This document shows positions 34,984 through 43,741 of a stretch of DNA of 64,000 nt, piece after piece. Position 1 is the stretch's first letter. The number at the start of each line of letters is the position of its first letter. The notes under the pieces are model-generated. The model worked only from the letters and a program-made list of their open reading frames with translations. It had not been told where the DNA came from and made no database searches. A program made the position numbers and the translations under genes. The stretch is from Acidobacteriaceae bacterium (GTDB lineage: Bacteria; Acidobacteriota; Terriglobia; Terriglobales; Acidobacteriaceae): NCBI GenBank assembly GCA_903642225.1, contig CAHJWI010000006.1, positions 56,252-120,251 of the forward strand, written 5' to 3'.

Positions 34984-37119
34984 ATGACAACAATGCAGTG
35001 GTGGCGATGTGCTTTGGCCCTGACCTGTGCCGTGGCTACAGCTGGGCCCGGTATGCGTGCGCAGCAGGCGAACCCGGCCGACAGCGCGGACAAGTACACC
35101 TGGCTTGAGGACGTGAGCGGCGAGCGTGCAATGAAGTGGGTGCAGACGGAGGACGCGCGAACCGCTTCCGTGTTGCGGACCGACCCGCACTTTGCGCCGT
35201 TTCAGGCCGACGCCCTGCGCATTGCAGGCGACAAGCGTCGCCTGCCGCTGCCGCTGCTGCGCGGCCAGCATGTGGACAACTTCTGGCGCGACGAGACACA
35301 CCCACGTGGCCTTCTGCGCACCACCACGGTGGTAGATTTTGCCGCAGCTGAGCCCCACTGGCGCACGCTGCTGGACATTGAGGCGCTGAACAAGGCGGAG
35401 CACGCGAGCTGGGTGTGGGAGGGCATGGAGGTTCTGCAGCCGGAGAACCGGTTTGCGCTGGTTCGCCTGGCCGCGGGCGGGGAAGATGCCGAGGTGGTGC
35501 GGGAGTTCGACCTGGAGGCAGGCAAGTTTGTGGAGGGCGGGTTCACGCTACCCCGTTCCAAGCAGACAGCTACCTGGGTAGACCATGACACGCTGCTGGT
35601 GACCCGCGACTGGGGTTCGGGGACGATGACCACGTCGGGCTACCCATTTGTCGTGAAGCGCTGGAAGCGGGGGACGCCGCTGGAGCGGGCGGAGGAGGTG
35701 TTTCGTGGTAAGCCGGCAGACATGGCGGCCGCGCCGCACGTGTTCCGGGACGCTCAGGGCCACGTTGTGGAAGCGTTTGAGGAAAACCTGACCTTTTTTG
35801 AGGTTGCTACCTTCGTACAGACGGCCAAGGGTGTGCTGCCGATGGCGTTACCGGTCAAGGCAAACCTGGAGGACCTGCTGGATGGCGAGCTGCTGGTCCA
35901 CCTGCACCAGGACTGGATGCCGGGTGGTTCCACATCCCCGTCGTACACGCAGGGATCGCTGCTGAGCGTGCACCTTGCGGACGTGATGCGAGACCCAGCG
36001 CACCTGAAGCCGCAGGCCGTTTTTACGCCGACTGCGACAGAGTTTTTGGATGCGGTTGCGACAACGCGCGATCGGCTGGTGATTACGACGCTGAACCATG
36101 TGCAGGGTGCGGGCTACACCTACGCCCACACCGGGGACGGATGGGTGCGGCAGGCGCTGGCCGTGCCCCCGAACGCAAGCGTGAGCATTGCGGCGGCGAA
36201 CGACACCGACAACACGCTGGCGCTGCAGGTGACGGGATTTTTGACGCCACCATCGCTGCTGCTGGGCGATGCCGGCGTGCCTTCGTCCATGAAGACCGTG
36301 AAGTCACAGCCGGCGCTGTTCGACGCGACCGGGCTGACGGTGGAGCAGAGGAGCGCGACGAGCAAGGACGGAACGTCGGTTCCGTACTTCGTGGTGCACC
36401 GGAAGGACCTGAAGTTCGACGGCAGCAATCCCACGCTGTTGAACGCGTACGGGGGCTTTGAAGTTTCAGAGACACCGGCATACAGCGCCGTGCGCGGCAA
36501 GCTGTGGCTGGAGCGCGGAGGCGTGTACGTGCTGGCGAACATCCGCGGCGGCGGCGAGTTTGGGCCGGCGTGGCATGAGGCCGGTCTCAAGACCAACCGG
36601 CAGCGCATCTACGACGACTTTGCCGCGGTGGGCCGCGACCTGGTCGCTCGCAGGATCACCTCACCACAGCACCTGGGCATCCTTGGCGGCAGCAATGGGG
36701 GCCTGCTGATGGGCGTGGAAATGGAGCAGAACCCGACGCTATGGAACGCCGTCGTGATTCAGGTGCCGCTGCTGGATATGCTGGGCTATGAGCACATTGC
36801 GGCGGGTGCAAGCTGGGTGGGTGAGTACGGGTCCGCGAGTGTGCCGAAGGAGCGGGAGTTCCTGGCTTCGATCTCGCCGTATAACCAGCTGAAGCCGGAT
36901 GTGAAATATCCGGAACCGCTGATCTTTACGACGACCAAGGACGACCGTGTGGGGCCGCAGCACGCGCGCAAGTTTGCGGCAAAGATGGCGGAGTTCCACG
37001 AGCCATTCTTCTTTGACGAGATCACCGAGGGCGGGCATGGAGCCGGCGCGGACCTGAAGCAGGAGGCGACAACGAGTGCGGAGACGTATGTGTACCTGAC
37101 GCGGAAGTTGATGCGGTAG
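34984..37119 (+). CDS. secreted prolyl oligopeptidase-family peptidase (S9A)
   Basis: 711 residues from ATG 34984 with a signal peptide (about 1-28, ending PGMRAQQA). The N-terminal beta-propeller (about 60-430; WLEDVSGERAMKWV is the family start) covers a C-terminal alpha/beta-hydrolase domain with nucleophile Ser570 in GGSNGGLL, the acid in TKDDRVGPQH (653/654) and His685 in EGGHGAG. PNGGIFGP-like GGGEFGPAWHEAG is also present. It cuts short peptides after proline; export means it works on peptides outside the cytoplasm. An in-frame ATG at 34921 would destroy the signal peptide. Confidence 0.9.
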   Translation: MTTMQWWRCALALTCAVATAGPGMRAQQANPADSADKYTWLEDVSGERAMKWVQTEDARTASVLRTDPHFAPFQADALRIAGDKRRLPLPLLRGQHVDNFWRDETHPRGLLRTTTVVDFAAAEPHWRTLLDIEALNKAEHASWVWEGMEVLQPENRFALVRLAAGGEDAEVVREFDLEAGKFVEGGFTLPRSKQTATWVDHDTLLVTRDWGSGTMTTSGYPFVVKRWKRGTPLERAEEVFRGKPADMAAAPHVFRDAQGHVVEAFEENLTFFEVATFVQTAKGVLPMALPVKANLEDLLDGELLVHLHQDWMPGGSTSPSYTQGSLLSVHLADVMRDPAHLKPQAVFTPTATEFLDAVATTRDRLVITTLNHVQGAGYTYAHTGDGWVRQALAVPPNASVSIAAANDTDNTLALQVTGFLTPPSLLLGDAGVPSSMKTVKSQPALFDATGLTVEQRSATSKDGTSVPYFVVHRKDLKFDGSNPTLLNAYGGFEVSETPAYSAVRGKLWLERGGVYVLANIRGGGEFGPAWHEAGLKTNRQRIYDDFAAVGRDLVARRITSPQHLGILGGSNGGLLMGVEMEQNPTLWNAVVIQVPLLDMLGYEHIAAGASWVGEYGSASVPKEREFLASISPYNQLKPDVKYPEPLIFTTTKDDRVGPQHARKFAAKMAEFHEPFFFDEITEGGHGAGADLKQEATTSAETYVYLTRKLMR

Positions 37120-37140
37120 AGGAACCCTGCGAGTAAAGCA

Positions 37141-37166
37141 AAGGGCACCCCGTTGTGGGTGCCCTT
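37141..37166 (+). terminator. terminator after the prolyl oligopeptidase gene
   Basis: Perfect 10-bp stem AAGGGCACCC / GGGTGCCCTT with loop CGTTGT, 21 bases after the stop. The secF gene converges from the other side, so it may serve both. Confidence 0.75.
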
Positions 37167-37245
37167 CGTCTGTACGCGTTGTCGAGGCTGAATGGATTTC
37201 TCGCGACGGTTTAGCAAGAGTTTTCTGGGAGAGCGAGTAGGTGGG

Positions 37246-38208
37246 CTATGCGGTGGCGCGGCGGGTGGCCGGCAGCGCCGTACGCTTGCCTTTGCTGGCG
37301 CGCCAGTCCGTCCAGGCGACGAGCATGGGTGCGGCAACGGCGATGGACGAGTAGGTGCCGATGAGAATGCCGATGACCAGCGCGAGGGAGAAGCCATGGA
37401 GGACTTCGCCGCCGAAGATGAAGAGCGAAAGCACGGTGAGGAAGGTGAGGCCCGAGGTGAGGATGGTTCGCGAGAGCGTCTGGTTGATGCTCTTGTTGAC
37501 GACTTCGCTGAGCGTGGCGCGGCGCATAGTTTGCAGGTTTTCGCGGATGCGGTCGAAGACGACGATGGTGTCGTTCATGCTGTAGCCGACCAGGGTGAGA
37601 ATCGCTGCGACGACGGTGAGCGTAATTTCCGTATTGAGCAGCGAAAAGAAGCCAATGGTGATGAGCGTGTCGTGGAAGACGGCGATGACGGCCGCCGCGC
37701 CGTAGATGAACTCGAAACGGAACCACAGGTACACAAGCATGCCGAGCAGGGACCAGAGGACGGCCCAGCCGGCCTGGCGGGTGAGCTGCTTGCCGGCGGT
37801 GGGGCCGACGATGTCCGTTGACTGCACGGTGGCCTTGCCGGCGTGGTAGTTGCTGTCCAGCGCGCTCACGATCTGCTCGCGAGCGGCATCGTGGTTGCTG
37901 TCGGACTGCTCCGGAACACTGATGACGACCTGGTTGGCTGCGGCGGCAGAGGCACCGACACTGCTGATGCGCTGCACAGTGTAATTGCGCACGTGGCCCT
38001 GGTCGAGCGCGGTGCGGATGGCGTCTTCACTGGGCGACGTGGGGAAGCTGACATAGACGAGCGTGCCGCCCTTGAAGTCGACGCCGCGCGGCACGCCGTG
38101 CCAGAAGAGCATGCTGAGGATACCGGCGATTGAGAAGATGAGCGAGAAGCCGAGGAAATACCACTTCTTGCCGAGCCAGTCGATATTGCTGTTGCGAAAG
38201 AGTTCCAC
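37246..38208 (-). CDS. secF: protein translocase subunit SecF
   Basis: 320 residues from GTG 38208. Six membrane helices; the first periplasmic loop begins after GVPRGVDFKGGTLVYV (the FxGG motif) and helix 4-5 has LTLVGYSMNDTIVVFDRIREN, a SecF signature. With SecD it uses the proton gradient to pull exported proteins across the membrane. It follows secD by 15 bases in the yajC-secD-secF order. The hinge GTYSSIAVAAPMLV near the end is typical. Confidence 0.96.
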   Translation of the reverse strand: MELFRNSNIDWLGKKWYFLGFSLIFSIAGILSMLFWHGVPRGVDFKGGTLVYVSFPTSPSEDAIRTALDQGHVRNYTVQRISSVGASAAAANQVVISVPEQSDSNHDAAREQIVSALDSNYHAGKATVQSTDIVGPTAGKQLTRQAGWAVLWSLLGMLVYLWFRFEFIYGAAAVIAVFHDTLITIGFFSLLNTEITLTVVAAILTLVGYSMNDTIVVFDRIRENLQTMRRATLSEVVNKSINQTLSRTILTSGLTFLTVLSLFIFGGEVLHGFSLALVIGILIGTYSSIAVAAPMLVAWTDWRASKGKRTALPATRRATA

Positions 38209-38223
38209 TGTGGGTATCCAGTC

Positions 38224-39813
38224 CTAGATGGACAACGCTTCGCCGCGGGATTTGCGGGAGAGCACGCTGTCGAAGATGACGCGGGAGACGAAGACCGCCG
38301 TGAACAGGTTGGCGAGCAGACCGAAGGCGAGCGTGATGGCGAAGCCTTTGACCGGACCGGTGCCGACGAAGAAGAGGATGAACGCGGAGACCAGCGTGGT
38401 CACGTGGGTGTCGAGAATGGTGACCCAGGCGTGGGCGAAGCCATTCTGAACCGAGGCGGATGCGGACTTGCCGGCGTTGATTTCTTCGCGGATGCGCTCA
38501 AAGATGAGCACGTTCGAGTCAACGCCCATACCGATGGTGAGGATGACGCCGGCGATGCCGGGCAACGTGAGCGTGGCATGGAAGAAGCCCATAAAGCCCA
38601 GCAGGATAACGAGGTTGAGGAAGAGTGCGAGGTCTGCGTTGATGCCGGCGCCGCGGTAGTAGACCAGCATGAAGACCATGACGGCGAGCATGCCGACGAC
38701 CGCCGCGATGACACCCTGGCGAATGGACGACGCCCCGAGCGAAGGACCGACCGTGCGCGTTTCAAGATAGGTGATGGACGCGGGCAGTGAACCGGTGCGC
38801 AGCATAAGCGAGAGCTCGGTCGCTGCCTGCTTGTTCATGCCGCCCGAGATCTGGCCGCTGTCGCGGATGGCACCGTTGATGGTGGCAACTTCCTTGACAT
38901 GGTTATCGAGAACGATGGCCATGTACTTGCCAATGCTCGCGGTGGTGTAGTCGTAAAACCGATCGCCGGCGGCGGTGGTCAGATTGAAGCTGACGCTATC
39001 GCGGCCGCTTTCGTCCTTGCTGGGGCGCGCATCGCGGAAATCCGGACCTTGCACGATGGCAACGCGCTGCAGCAGCCACCACGAAGTGGCGTCGGCGGTG
39101 TTGCCACCCTGGATGGCGACGGCGTCCTGGCCAGCGACACCAGCCTGGGCTTCTGCCTCGGTCTGAAAGGGCTTGCCGTCGTTAAGCACCTGGTGAATCT
39201 CGAGCCGAGCGGTGGACTGGATGACGCGGGAGACTTGGTCCGGGTCGCTGACGCCGGGGAGTTCGACGAGGATCTGGTCCTCGCCCAAGCCATACTTCTG
39301 GATCACCGGCTCGGAAACGCCGAGCGAGTCGACACGGCCGCGAATGGTTTCAATGGAAGTATCGAGGGTTCGCTCGCGCAGCGTCTTGATGGCGGACTGC
39401 TTCATGCTCATGCGGAAGCCCCCATCCGCACCACTGCCCGTTGAGCTGACGTCGTAGTCACCATACTGCGTGCCGTTCAGCAGGTCGCGCACGGCGCCGT
39501 TCTTTGCGGTGGGTACGCTGCTGACGGTGAGCACCGGCTGCTTAGGATCAGGCTTGGTCACCGTTGCGCCGGGTGCGGTTTCCTTGAGCGCTGTTTGAAT
39601 TCGCTGCTCGTCGGAGTCGGAATTGGCGGCGACTGCTTCATCCGTGTGCACCTGCAGCACCAGGTGGGTGCCGCCGCGCAGGTCGAGGCCAAGATGAATG
39701 CGGTCGGTCAGCGTCTGCTTGAGCGACCCGTGCGGGATGCCGAAGATGCCGTAGCTAAAGACAAGGAGCGTGATGATGATGGCGGCGATTTTGCCGTTGA
39801 GATTTTTCTGCAT
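38224..39813 (-). CDS. secD: protein translocase subunit SecD
   Basis: 529 residues. After the first membrane helix comes RIHLGLDLRGGTHLVLQV (the DLRGG motif), a large periplasmic domain with RVDSLGVSEPVIQKYG and ILVELPGV, then five more helices (VGMLAVMVFMLVYYRGAGI, GMGVDSNVLIFERIREE). It promotes release of translocated proteins on the periplasmic side. Middle gene of yajC-secD-secF; nearly 200 bases separate it from yajC, with its own promoter signal. Confidence 0.97.
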   Translation of the reverse strand: MQKNLNGKIAAIIITLLVFSYGIFGIPHGSLKQTLTDRIHLGLDLRGGTHLVLQVHTDEAVAANSDSDEQRIQTALKETAPGATVTKPDPKQPVLTVSSVPTAKNGAVRDLLNGTQYGDYDVSSTGSGADGGFRMSMKQSAIKTLRERTLDTSIETIRGRVDSLGVSEPVIQKYGLGEDQILVELPGVSDPDQVSRVIQSTARLEIHQVLNDGKPFQTEAEAQAGVAGQDAVAIQGGNTADATSWWLLQRVAIVQGPDFRDARPSKDESGRDSVSFNLTTAAGDRFYDYTTASIGKYMAIVLDNHVKEVATINGAIRDSGQISGGMNKQAATELSLMLRTGSLPASITYLETRTVGPSLGASSIRQGVIAAVVGMLAVMVFMLVYYRGAGINADLALFLNLVILLGFMGFFHATLTLPGIAGVILTIGMGVDSNVLIFERIREEINAGKSASASVQNGFAHAWVTILDTHVTTLVSAFILFFVGTGPVKGFAITLAFGLLANLFTAVFVSRVIFDSVLSRKSRGEALSI

Positions 39814-39929
39814 GGCCCTGTCGGCGCACCTGTCCGGCGCGCGTCGTTTCCTTCAGCGTGGTAATCGCGCTGGAATCATTGCCCGGCAAGCAGCCCGGAA
39901 CGCGGGCAGCCGCCGTGGGCAGCGCCGCG

Positions 39930-39951
39930 AGGTAACGTTACCTTTATACCA
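39930..39951 (-). promoter_or_regulatory. extended -10 promoter of secD overlapped by a perfect palindrome
   Basis: On the minus strand TGGTATAAA (39943-39951) is an extended -10 element; the 14-base palindrome AGGTAACGTTACCT (39930-39943) begins at its edge and covers the predicted start of transcription (about 39937), a position where a repressor would block initiation. Confidence 0.55.
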
Positions 39952-40010
39952 ATTTCTGCGACGGTATGCGCCGCAGGTGTTCCTAGGTATCGGCCTCCGC
40001 AACGCGAAGG

Positions 40011-40340
40011 CTACTTGGTTTCTTCCTCTTCCGTGGTCACAGAGGCAATGGCGCTGCGCAGAAACTCAAGCTTGATGTTGTCCGGCAACACGCGCAGGAT
40101 CACAGCATCGTCCTTGAGCGAGATGATCTGGCCGCGCAGGCCGCCGTTGGTGGTGACGCGGTCGCCGGCTTTTAGCTCGGCGAGCATCTTGGTCCACGCT
40201 TTTTGCTTGCGCTGCTGCGGAATGGCCGTGAGCAGAACAAAGCCGATGAGGACGACCGGAAGCAGCAGGCTAAGGCCGCCGAAACCGCCGATCTGCAGAA
40301 GGAACGCGAGTGGAGGATGCACGAGAAATGCTGAATACAC
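40011..40340 (-). CDS. yajC: preprotein translocase subunit YajC
   Basis: 109 residues from GTG 40340. One membrane helix (GLSLLLPVVLIGFVLLTAIP) followed by QQRKQKAWTKMLAELKAGDRVTTNGGLRGQI, the YajC signature, and an acidic end. YajC joins SecDF in the holo-translocon. First gene of the sec cluster here. A later GTG seven codons in is a possible start. Confidence 0.95.
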   Translation of the reverse strand: MYSAFLVHPPLAFLLQIGGFGGLSLLLPVVLIGFVLLTAIPQQRKQKAWTKMLAELKAGDRVTTNGGLRGQIISLKDDAVILRVLPDNIKLEFLRSAIASVTTEEEETK

Positions 40341-40459
40341 GGGAAACCTGGGGCGCTGCGAAGGCTGCGCCGATTCAAAAGTCCTGCCCGGGTGCTACGC
40401 TGGGCGGCTTGCACTAGTCTAAATGCCGCGCCCTCAAAGGCTGCCTTGTGGAGTGTGCC

Positions 40460-41005
40460 ATGCCGCTGGACCCTAGCCGAACCTTTGTGCCCATCCGCAT
40501 TGCCGTGCTTACGGTAAGCGATACGCGGACCACGGCGGACGACCGCAGCGGCGATGCACTGGCCGCCCGCATCACGGCTGCAGGCCACACGGTTGCGGAA
40601 CGCGGGCTGACGACGGACGACGCCGACGGGATTGAAGCCGTATTACGCCGCTGGATCGCTGACCCGACCGTCGATGCCGTCATCTCGACTGGCGGCACCG
40701 GCATTACCGGCCGCGACCTGACACCGGAGGCGTTTCGCCGCGTGCTGGAGAAAGAGATTCCCGGCTTCGGCGAACTGTTTCGCATGCTGAGCTACGCCAA
40801 GATCGGCACGAGCACCATTCAATCGCGCGCGCTGGGCGGTGTCAGCGGCGGGACGTACCTGTTCGCCCTGCCAGGGTCGCCTGGTGCGGTGCGTGACGCA
40901 TGGGACGACATCCTCGTCCACCAGTTCGACAGCCGCCACGTACCTTGCAACCTGGTCGATCTTATGCCACGACTGGAGGAGCATCGCCGGGGCACAGGGT
41001 GCTAG
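40460..41005 (+). CDS. moaB: molybdenum cofactor biosynthesis protein MoaB/Mog family
   Basis: 181 residues; ATG 40460 has GGAG six bases upstream. The MoCF-binding fold is marked by IAVLTVSDTRTTADDRSGD, ISTGGTGITGRDLTPEA and LPGSPGAVRDAWDDIL. It activates molybdopterin by adenylation or related chemistry in cytoplasmic cofactor synthesis. No other moa or moe genes are adjacent. Its stop lies 3 bases from the end of a decayed peptidase gene on the other strand. Confidence 0.92.
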   Translation: MPLDPSRTFVPIRIAVLTVSDTRTTADDRSGDALAARITAAGHTVAERGLTTDDADGIEAVLRRWIADPTVDAVISTGGTGITGRDLTPEAFRRVLEKEIPGFGELFRMLSYAKIGTSTIQSRALGGVSGGTYLFALPGSPGAVRDAWDDILVHQFDSRHVPCNLVDLMPRLEEHRRGTGC

Positions 41006-41008
41006 CGT

Positions 41009-41673
41009 CTACTTTCTCGTGAGTGCTTTCTGATACAGGTGAAAGGACTCTACACCGGTATAAACAGTCACTCTCCTTGAACCGGTCATCGCGCCCATGC
41101 GCACGATTCTCGTCGCGATCCATGGCCATCCCTGGAACCTCATAGCTCGGAATGCCCTTCGCCATCGTGAACATTCTGTCGGACTCCCCGGCTGACATGC
41201 CCGGCACAATCGCAAGACCCGGCCATACCTGCTGCACGGTCTTGCGCAGCGGATCAAAGACCTCTGCAATGGGCGGCGGAGGAGGCGCGGAAGCCCTCTG
41301 CGGAGCCGTATCCGTCACAGTGCCAGTGTCGCTCTTGTACTGCACCCTCAAGTCTTTGTCGGCAAATACCCCTGACCAGTTCCTGCCGCACCTCTTCCTG
41401 CAAATGCCCCGGGAAGATGCGGCAGTTCACGTTGGCCTCGGCCTGCGTCGGCAGGGCGTTAGGTGCGTGCCCGGCAGACATCATGGCCGCCACGCGGGTG
41501 GTTCGGAAGCTCGGGTTCATGAGTGGATCCATAACCCACGCGCGACGCCTAACGCACCTTTCCACGTTACGGCAATCGCTTTGCCCGCCTCTACGAGCGA
41601 GGCGCTGGTCCAAAGCAACGAGAGCATAGCTGCAGACCAGGAAAGCGATTGCGGTAAGAAATCTGCTGAGCAT
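41009..41673 (-). pseudogene. decayed M20-family zinc peptidase
   Basis: Three reading frames carry successive pieces of one M20 peptidase. Piece 1 (to about 41350) has a signal-peptide-like start (MLSRFLTAIAFLVCSYAL, ATG 41673) and then SFRTTRVAAMMSAGHAPNAL and ANVNCRIFPGHLQEEVRQEL. Piece 2 (about 41345-41090) has PPPPPIAEVFDPLRKTVQQV, then WPGLAIVPGMSAGESDRMFT and GIPSYEVPGMAMDRDENRAH. Piece 3 ends VTVYTGVESFHLYQKALTRK at 41009. So there are two frameshifts, and the N-terminal catalytic domain with most zinc ligands is missing between the signal peptide and residue ~300 of a normal enzyme. It cannot be functional. Confidence 0.85.
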
Positions 41674-41898
41674 CGAGCACACCGGAGTGGGTGAACTGAA
41701 AGGTGGTGACGCACTGAAAAGTGAGTCCCAGCCACGCGTGGGTGGGGCAACGCATCCGGCTGCACAGCGCTTTAGACTCTCAGGATGCATCGCGTTGTCC
41801 CTCTCACGGAGTAGAGACAACGTGCAATTGCAGGGTGTTTTGAGATATCGGGGAGGCTGGCTTCGTCGCAAGATCCCATGATGTCAGAGAAGGTCAAG

Positions 41899-42261
41899 TT
41901 ATCCCGGCGGCCAGCTCATGTGCCGGCCGCCCAGCACGTGCAGGTGCAGGTGGTCCACGGACTGACCGGCATCCACGCCGGAGTTGGCTACTACGCGGAA
42001 GCCGCCAGGGCAGTACTGCCGGCCCAGTTCGCCAGCGACGCGTAGAAGGTGACCAAGCATGACCTCGTGGGCCGTCGAAGCGTGGCCGAGCGACTGCACG
42101 GCGGTCTTCGGAATCACCAGCAGGTGAACCGGCGCTACGGGGGCGATGTCGCGGAAGGCCATACAGACGTCGTCGTCGTGAATGCGCTCGACCGGTATCT
42201 CGCCTCGAATGATGCGGCCGAAGATGGTGTCCTGAGTCGTGTTGGCGTTGTCCTGGCTCAT
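41899..42261 (-). CDS. HIT-family (histidine triad) nucleotide hydrolase
   Basis: 120 residues. TIFGRIIRGEIPVERIHDDD at the start and the histidine triad SVDHLHLHVLGG near the end are the HINT-branch signature. These homodimers cleave nucleoside phosphoramidates or adenylated intermediates. Its ATG overlaps the stop of the LigD-type polymerase by 4 bases, so they should be translated together. That suggests the HIT protein removes AMP adducts or a nucleotide by-product of the repair enzyme, as aprataxin does in eukaryotes, but this is inference. Confidence 0.93.
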   Translation of the reverse strand: MSQDNANTTQDTIFGRIIRGEIPVERIHDDDVCMAFRDIAPVAPVHLLVIPKTAVQSLGHASTAHEVMLGHLLRVAGELGRQYCPGGFRVVANSGVDAGQSVDHLHLHVLGGRHMSWPPG

Positions 42262-43712
42262 GACTCGGTTGTAGCAGGTCCGTCTGTAGCTGGTTCTTCT
42301 GCGGCCGTGCCTTCGCGCCAGGCACGGGTAGGGTCGTCATCGGGGTCGGGTGTTCCCTGCGCCGGGCGCTCTGCCTCGGGCACGTGACGCAGGTTCAGCC
42401 GGTAGCGATACCAGACGTAGGCAGAGCCGCGCATGCGGTCGAGCAGAACGTCGTCTGGCGCAAGCAACGCCGCAGCTTCGGGGTGTGCGGCCTTCCATCG
42501 CTCGAGACCTGCATCCGCGGCAGCGCGGTCCGACGATTGCGCCACGACGATCAGCGGCATGGTGGATTTGCGGCGGCCTGTCGCGGCAGGCTTCGTGGCA
42601 GGCTTCGTGGCAGGCTTCGTGGCTGCTGAGCTTGCTTCATCGCCGGCAGCTTCGTCCGGCGCTGCGGTCTTCGCGGCTCGTTTGGCTCCGGCCTTCTTTG
42701 CAGGTGTCCGCGCCTTGGAGGGCTGCACCCGCGAGGGCTCGCCGGCGGCCTTTGCGAAGTGCGGCGGCCACGGTGCGTCGCCAATGCCGTTTGCCTCGTC
42801 GCGCGCAGCCAGGTCCAGCAGCCAGTCCAGAGAGCCTGCCGCACCGTCCATGCCGGCATGCGGATCGCCGATGCTGGCAACGCGTGCTGGGACTGTCCGC
42901 GTGTTGAAATCGCGCGGATCGCACACCGGCACCTCCGCCCACTCCAGCGGTGTGGATACCCGTGCATCCGGCAGCGGACGGACGGAGTAGGCCGAACACG
43001 TTGTGCGGTCTTTGGCGTTCTGGTTGTAGTCCAGAAACACGCCGTGGCGCTCCTCCTTCCACCACTTGCTGCTGGCCAGCGTGGGCGCACGACGCTCCAC
43101 CTCTCGCGCCAGGGCGAGCGCGGCGCGGCGCACCTCCGTAAAGCTCCACCGCGGCTGGATGCGGACGTTCACATGCATACCGCGGGAGCCGCTGGTCTTT
43201 GGCCACCCGCGCAGGCCGGCCTCCTCCAGCACTGCCTGTACCTCCAGAGCGACGGCGCGAACCGCCTCCCACTCTACACCAGGGCCGGGATCAAGGTCGA
43301 TGCGAAGCTCATCCGGGTGGTCCAGGTCTGCGGCGCGCACGGGATGCGGATGAAGCTCGATACAGCCCAGGTTCACCACCCAGGCGAGCGCGGCGGCATT
43401 GTCGACGACCAGTTCGTCAGCGGTGCGCCCGGAGGGGAACGACAAGGTGACGGTGCGGAGGTACTCCGGCAGATTGTCGGGTGCGCGCTTCTGGTAAAAA
43501 GGCTCGCCATCCGCTCCATTGACGAACCGCTTGAGCACGAACGGCCTCTCGCGAATGCCGCTCAGCGCACCCGGCGCTATGGCAAGGTAATAGTTCACCA
43601 GTTCGAGCTTGGTGAGTTGGATCTCACGCTTGAAGTACAGCTTGGCCGGGTTTGAGATACGAACCTGGTGGCCTTCAATCTCGAGGAGGGCTGCATCATC
43701 CGGCTTCGCCAC
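42258..43712 (-). CDS. LigD-type polymerase/primase with extra C-terminal module
   Basis: 484 residues from GTG 43712 (AGGTGG upstream). Residues about 8-295 are the LigD polymerase domain: ISNPAKLYFKREIQLTKLEL, RIDLDPGPGV (metal aspartates), KTSGSRGMHVNVRI and DYNQNAKDRTTCSAYSVR. Such polymerases fill and ribonucleotide-extend broken ends in non-homologous end joining. Ligase and nuclease domains are absent. A Lys/Ala/Pro-rich linker (about 320-382, with TKPA repeats) leads to a 60-residue module (SSDRAAADAGLERWKAAHPE, then RMRGSAYVWYRYRLNL) that I do not recognise. No ku gene is in the window. Coupled to the HIT gene. Confidence 0.9.
   Translation of the reverse strand: MAKPDDAALLEIEGHQVRISNPAKLYFKREIQLTKLELVNYYLAIAPGALSGIRERPFVLKRFVNGADGEPFYQKRAPDNLPEYLRTVTLSFPSGRTADELVVDNAAALAWVVNLGCIELHPHPVRAADLDHPDELRIDLDPGPGVEWEAVRAVALEVQAVLEEAGLRGWPKTSGSRGMHVNVRIQPRWSFTEVRRAALALAREVERRAPTLASSKWWKEERHGVFLDYNQNAKDRTTCSAYSVRPLPDARVSTPLEWAEVPVCDPRDFNTRTVPARVASIGDPHAGMDGAAGSLDWLLDLAARDEANGIGDAPWPPHFAKAAGEPSRVQPSKARTPAKKAGAKRAAKTAAPDEAAGDEASSAATKPATKPATKPAATGRRKSTMPLIVVAQSSDRAAADAGLERWKAAHPEAAALLAPDDVLLDRMRGSAYVWYRYRLNLRHVPEAERPAQGTPDPDDDPTRAWREGTAAEEPATDGPATTES
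42585..42620 (-). repeat. three 12-base repeats coding for TKPA
   Basis: GGCAGGCTTCGT is present three times in tandem (42585, 42597, 42609) within the linker of the LigD-type polymerase, giving TKPATKPATKPA in the protein. Likely length-variable. Confidence 0.9.
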
Positions 43713-43741
43713 GGCACCACCTGCACGCTTCAGTAAACGGT

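Noticed and set aside
42585..42620. Tandem 12-base repeats as a possible CRISPR
   Set aside because: There are no spacers; the units are adjacent and in frame in the LigD-type polymerase linker.
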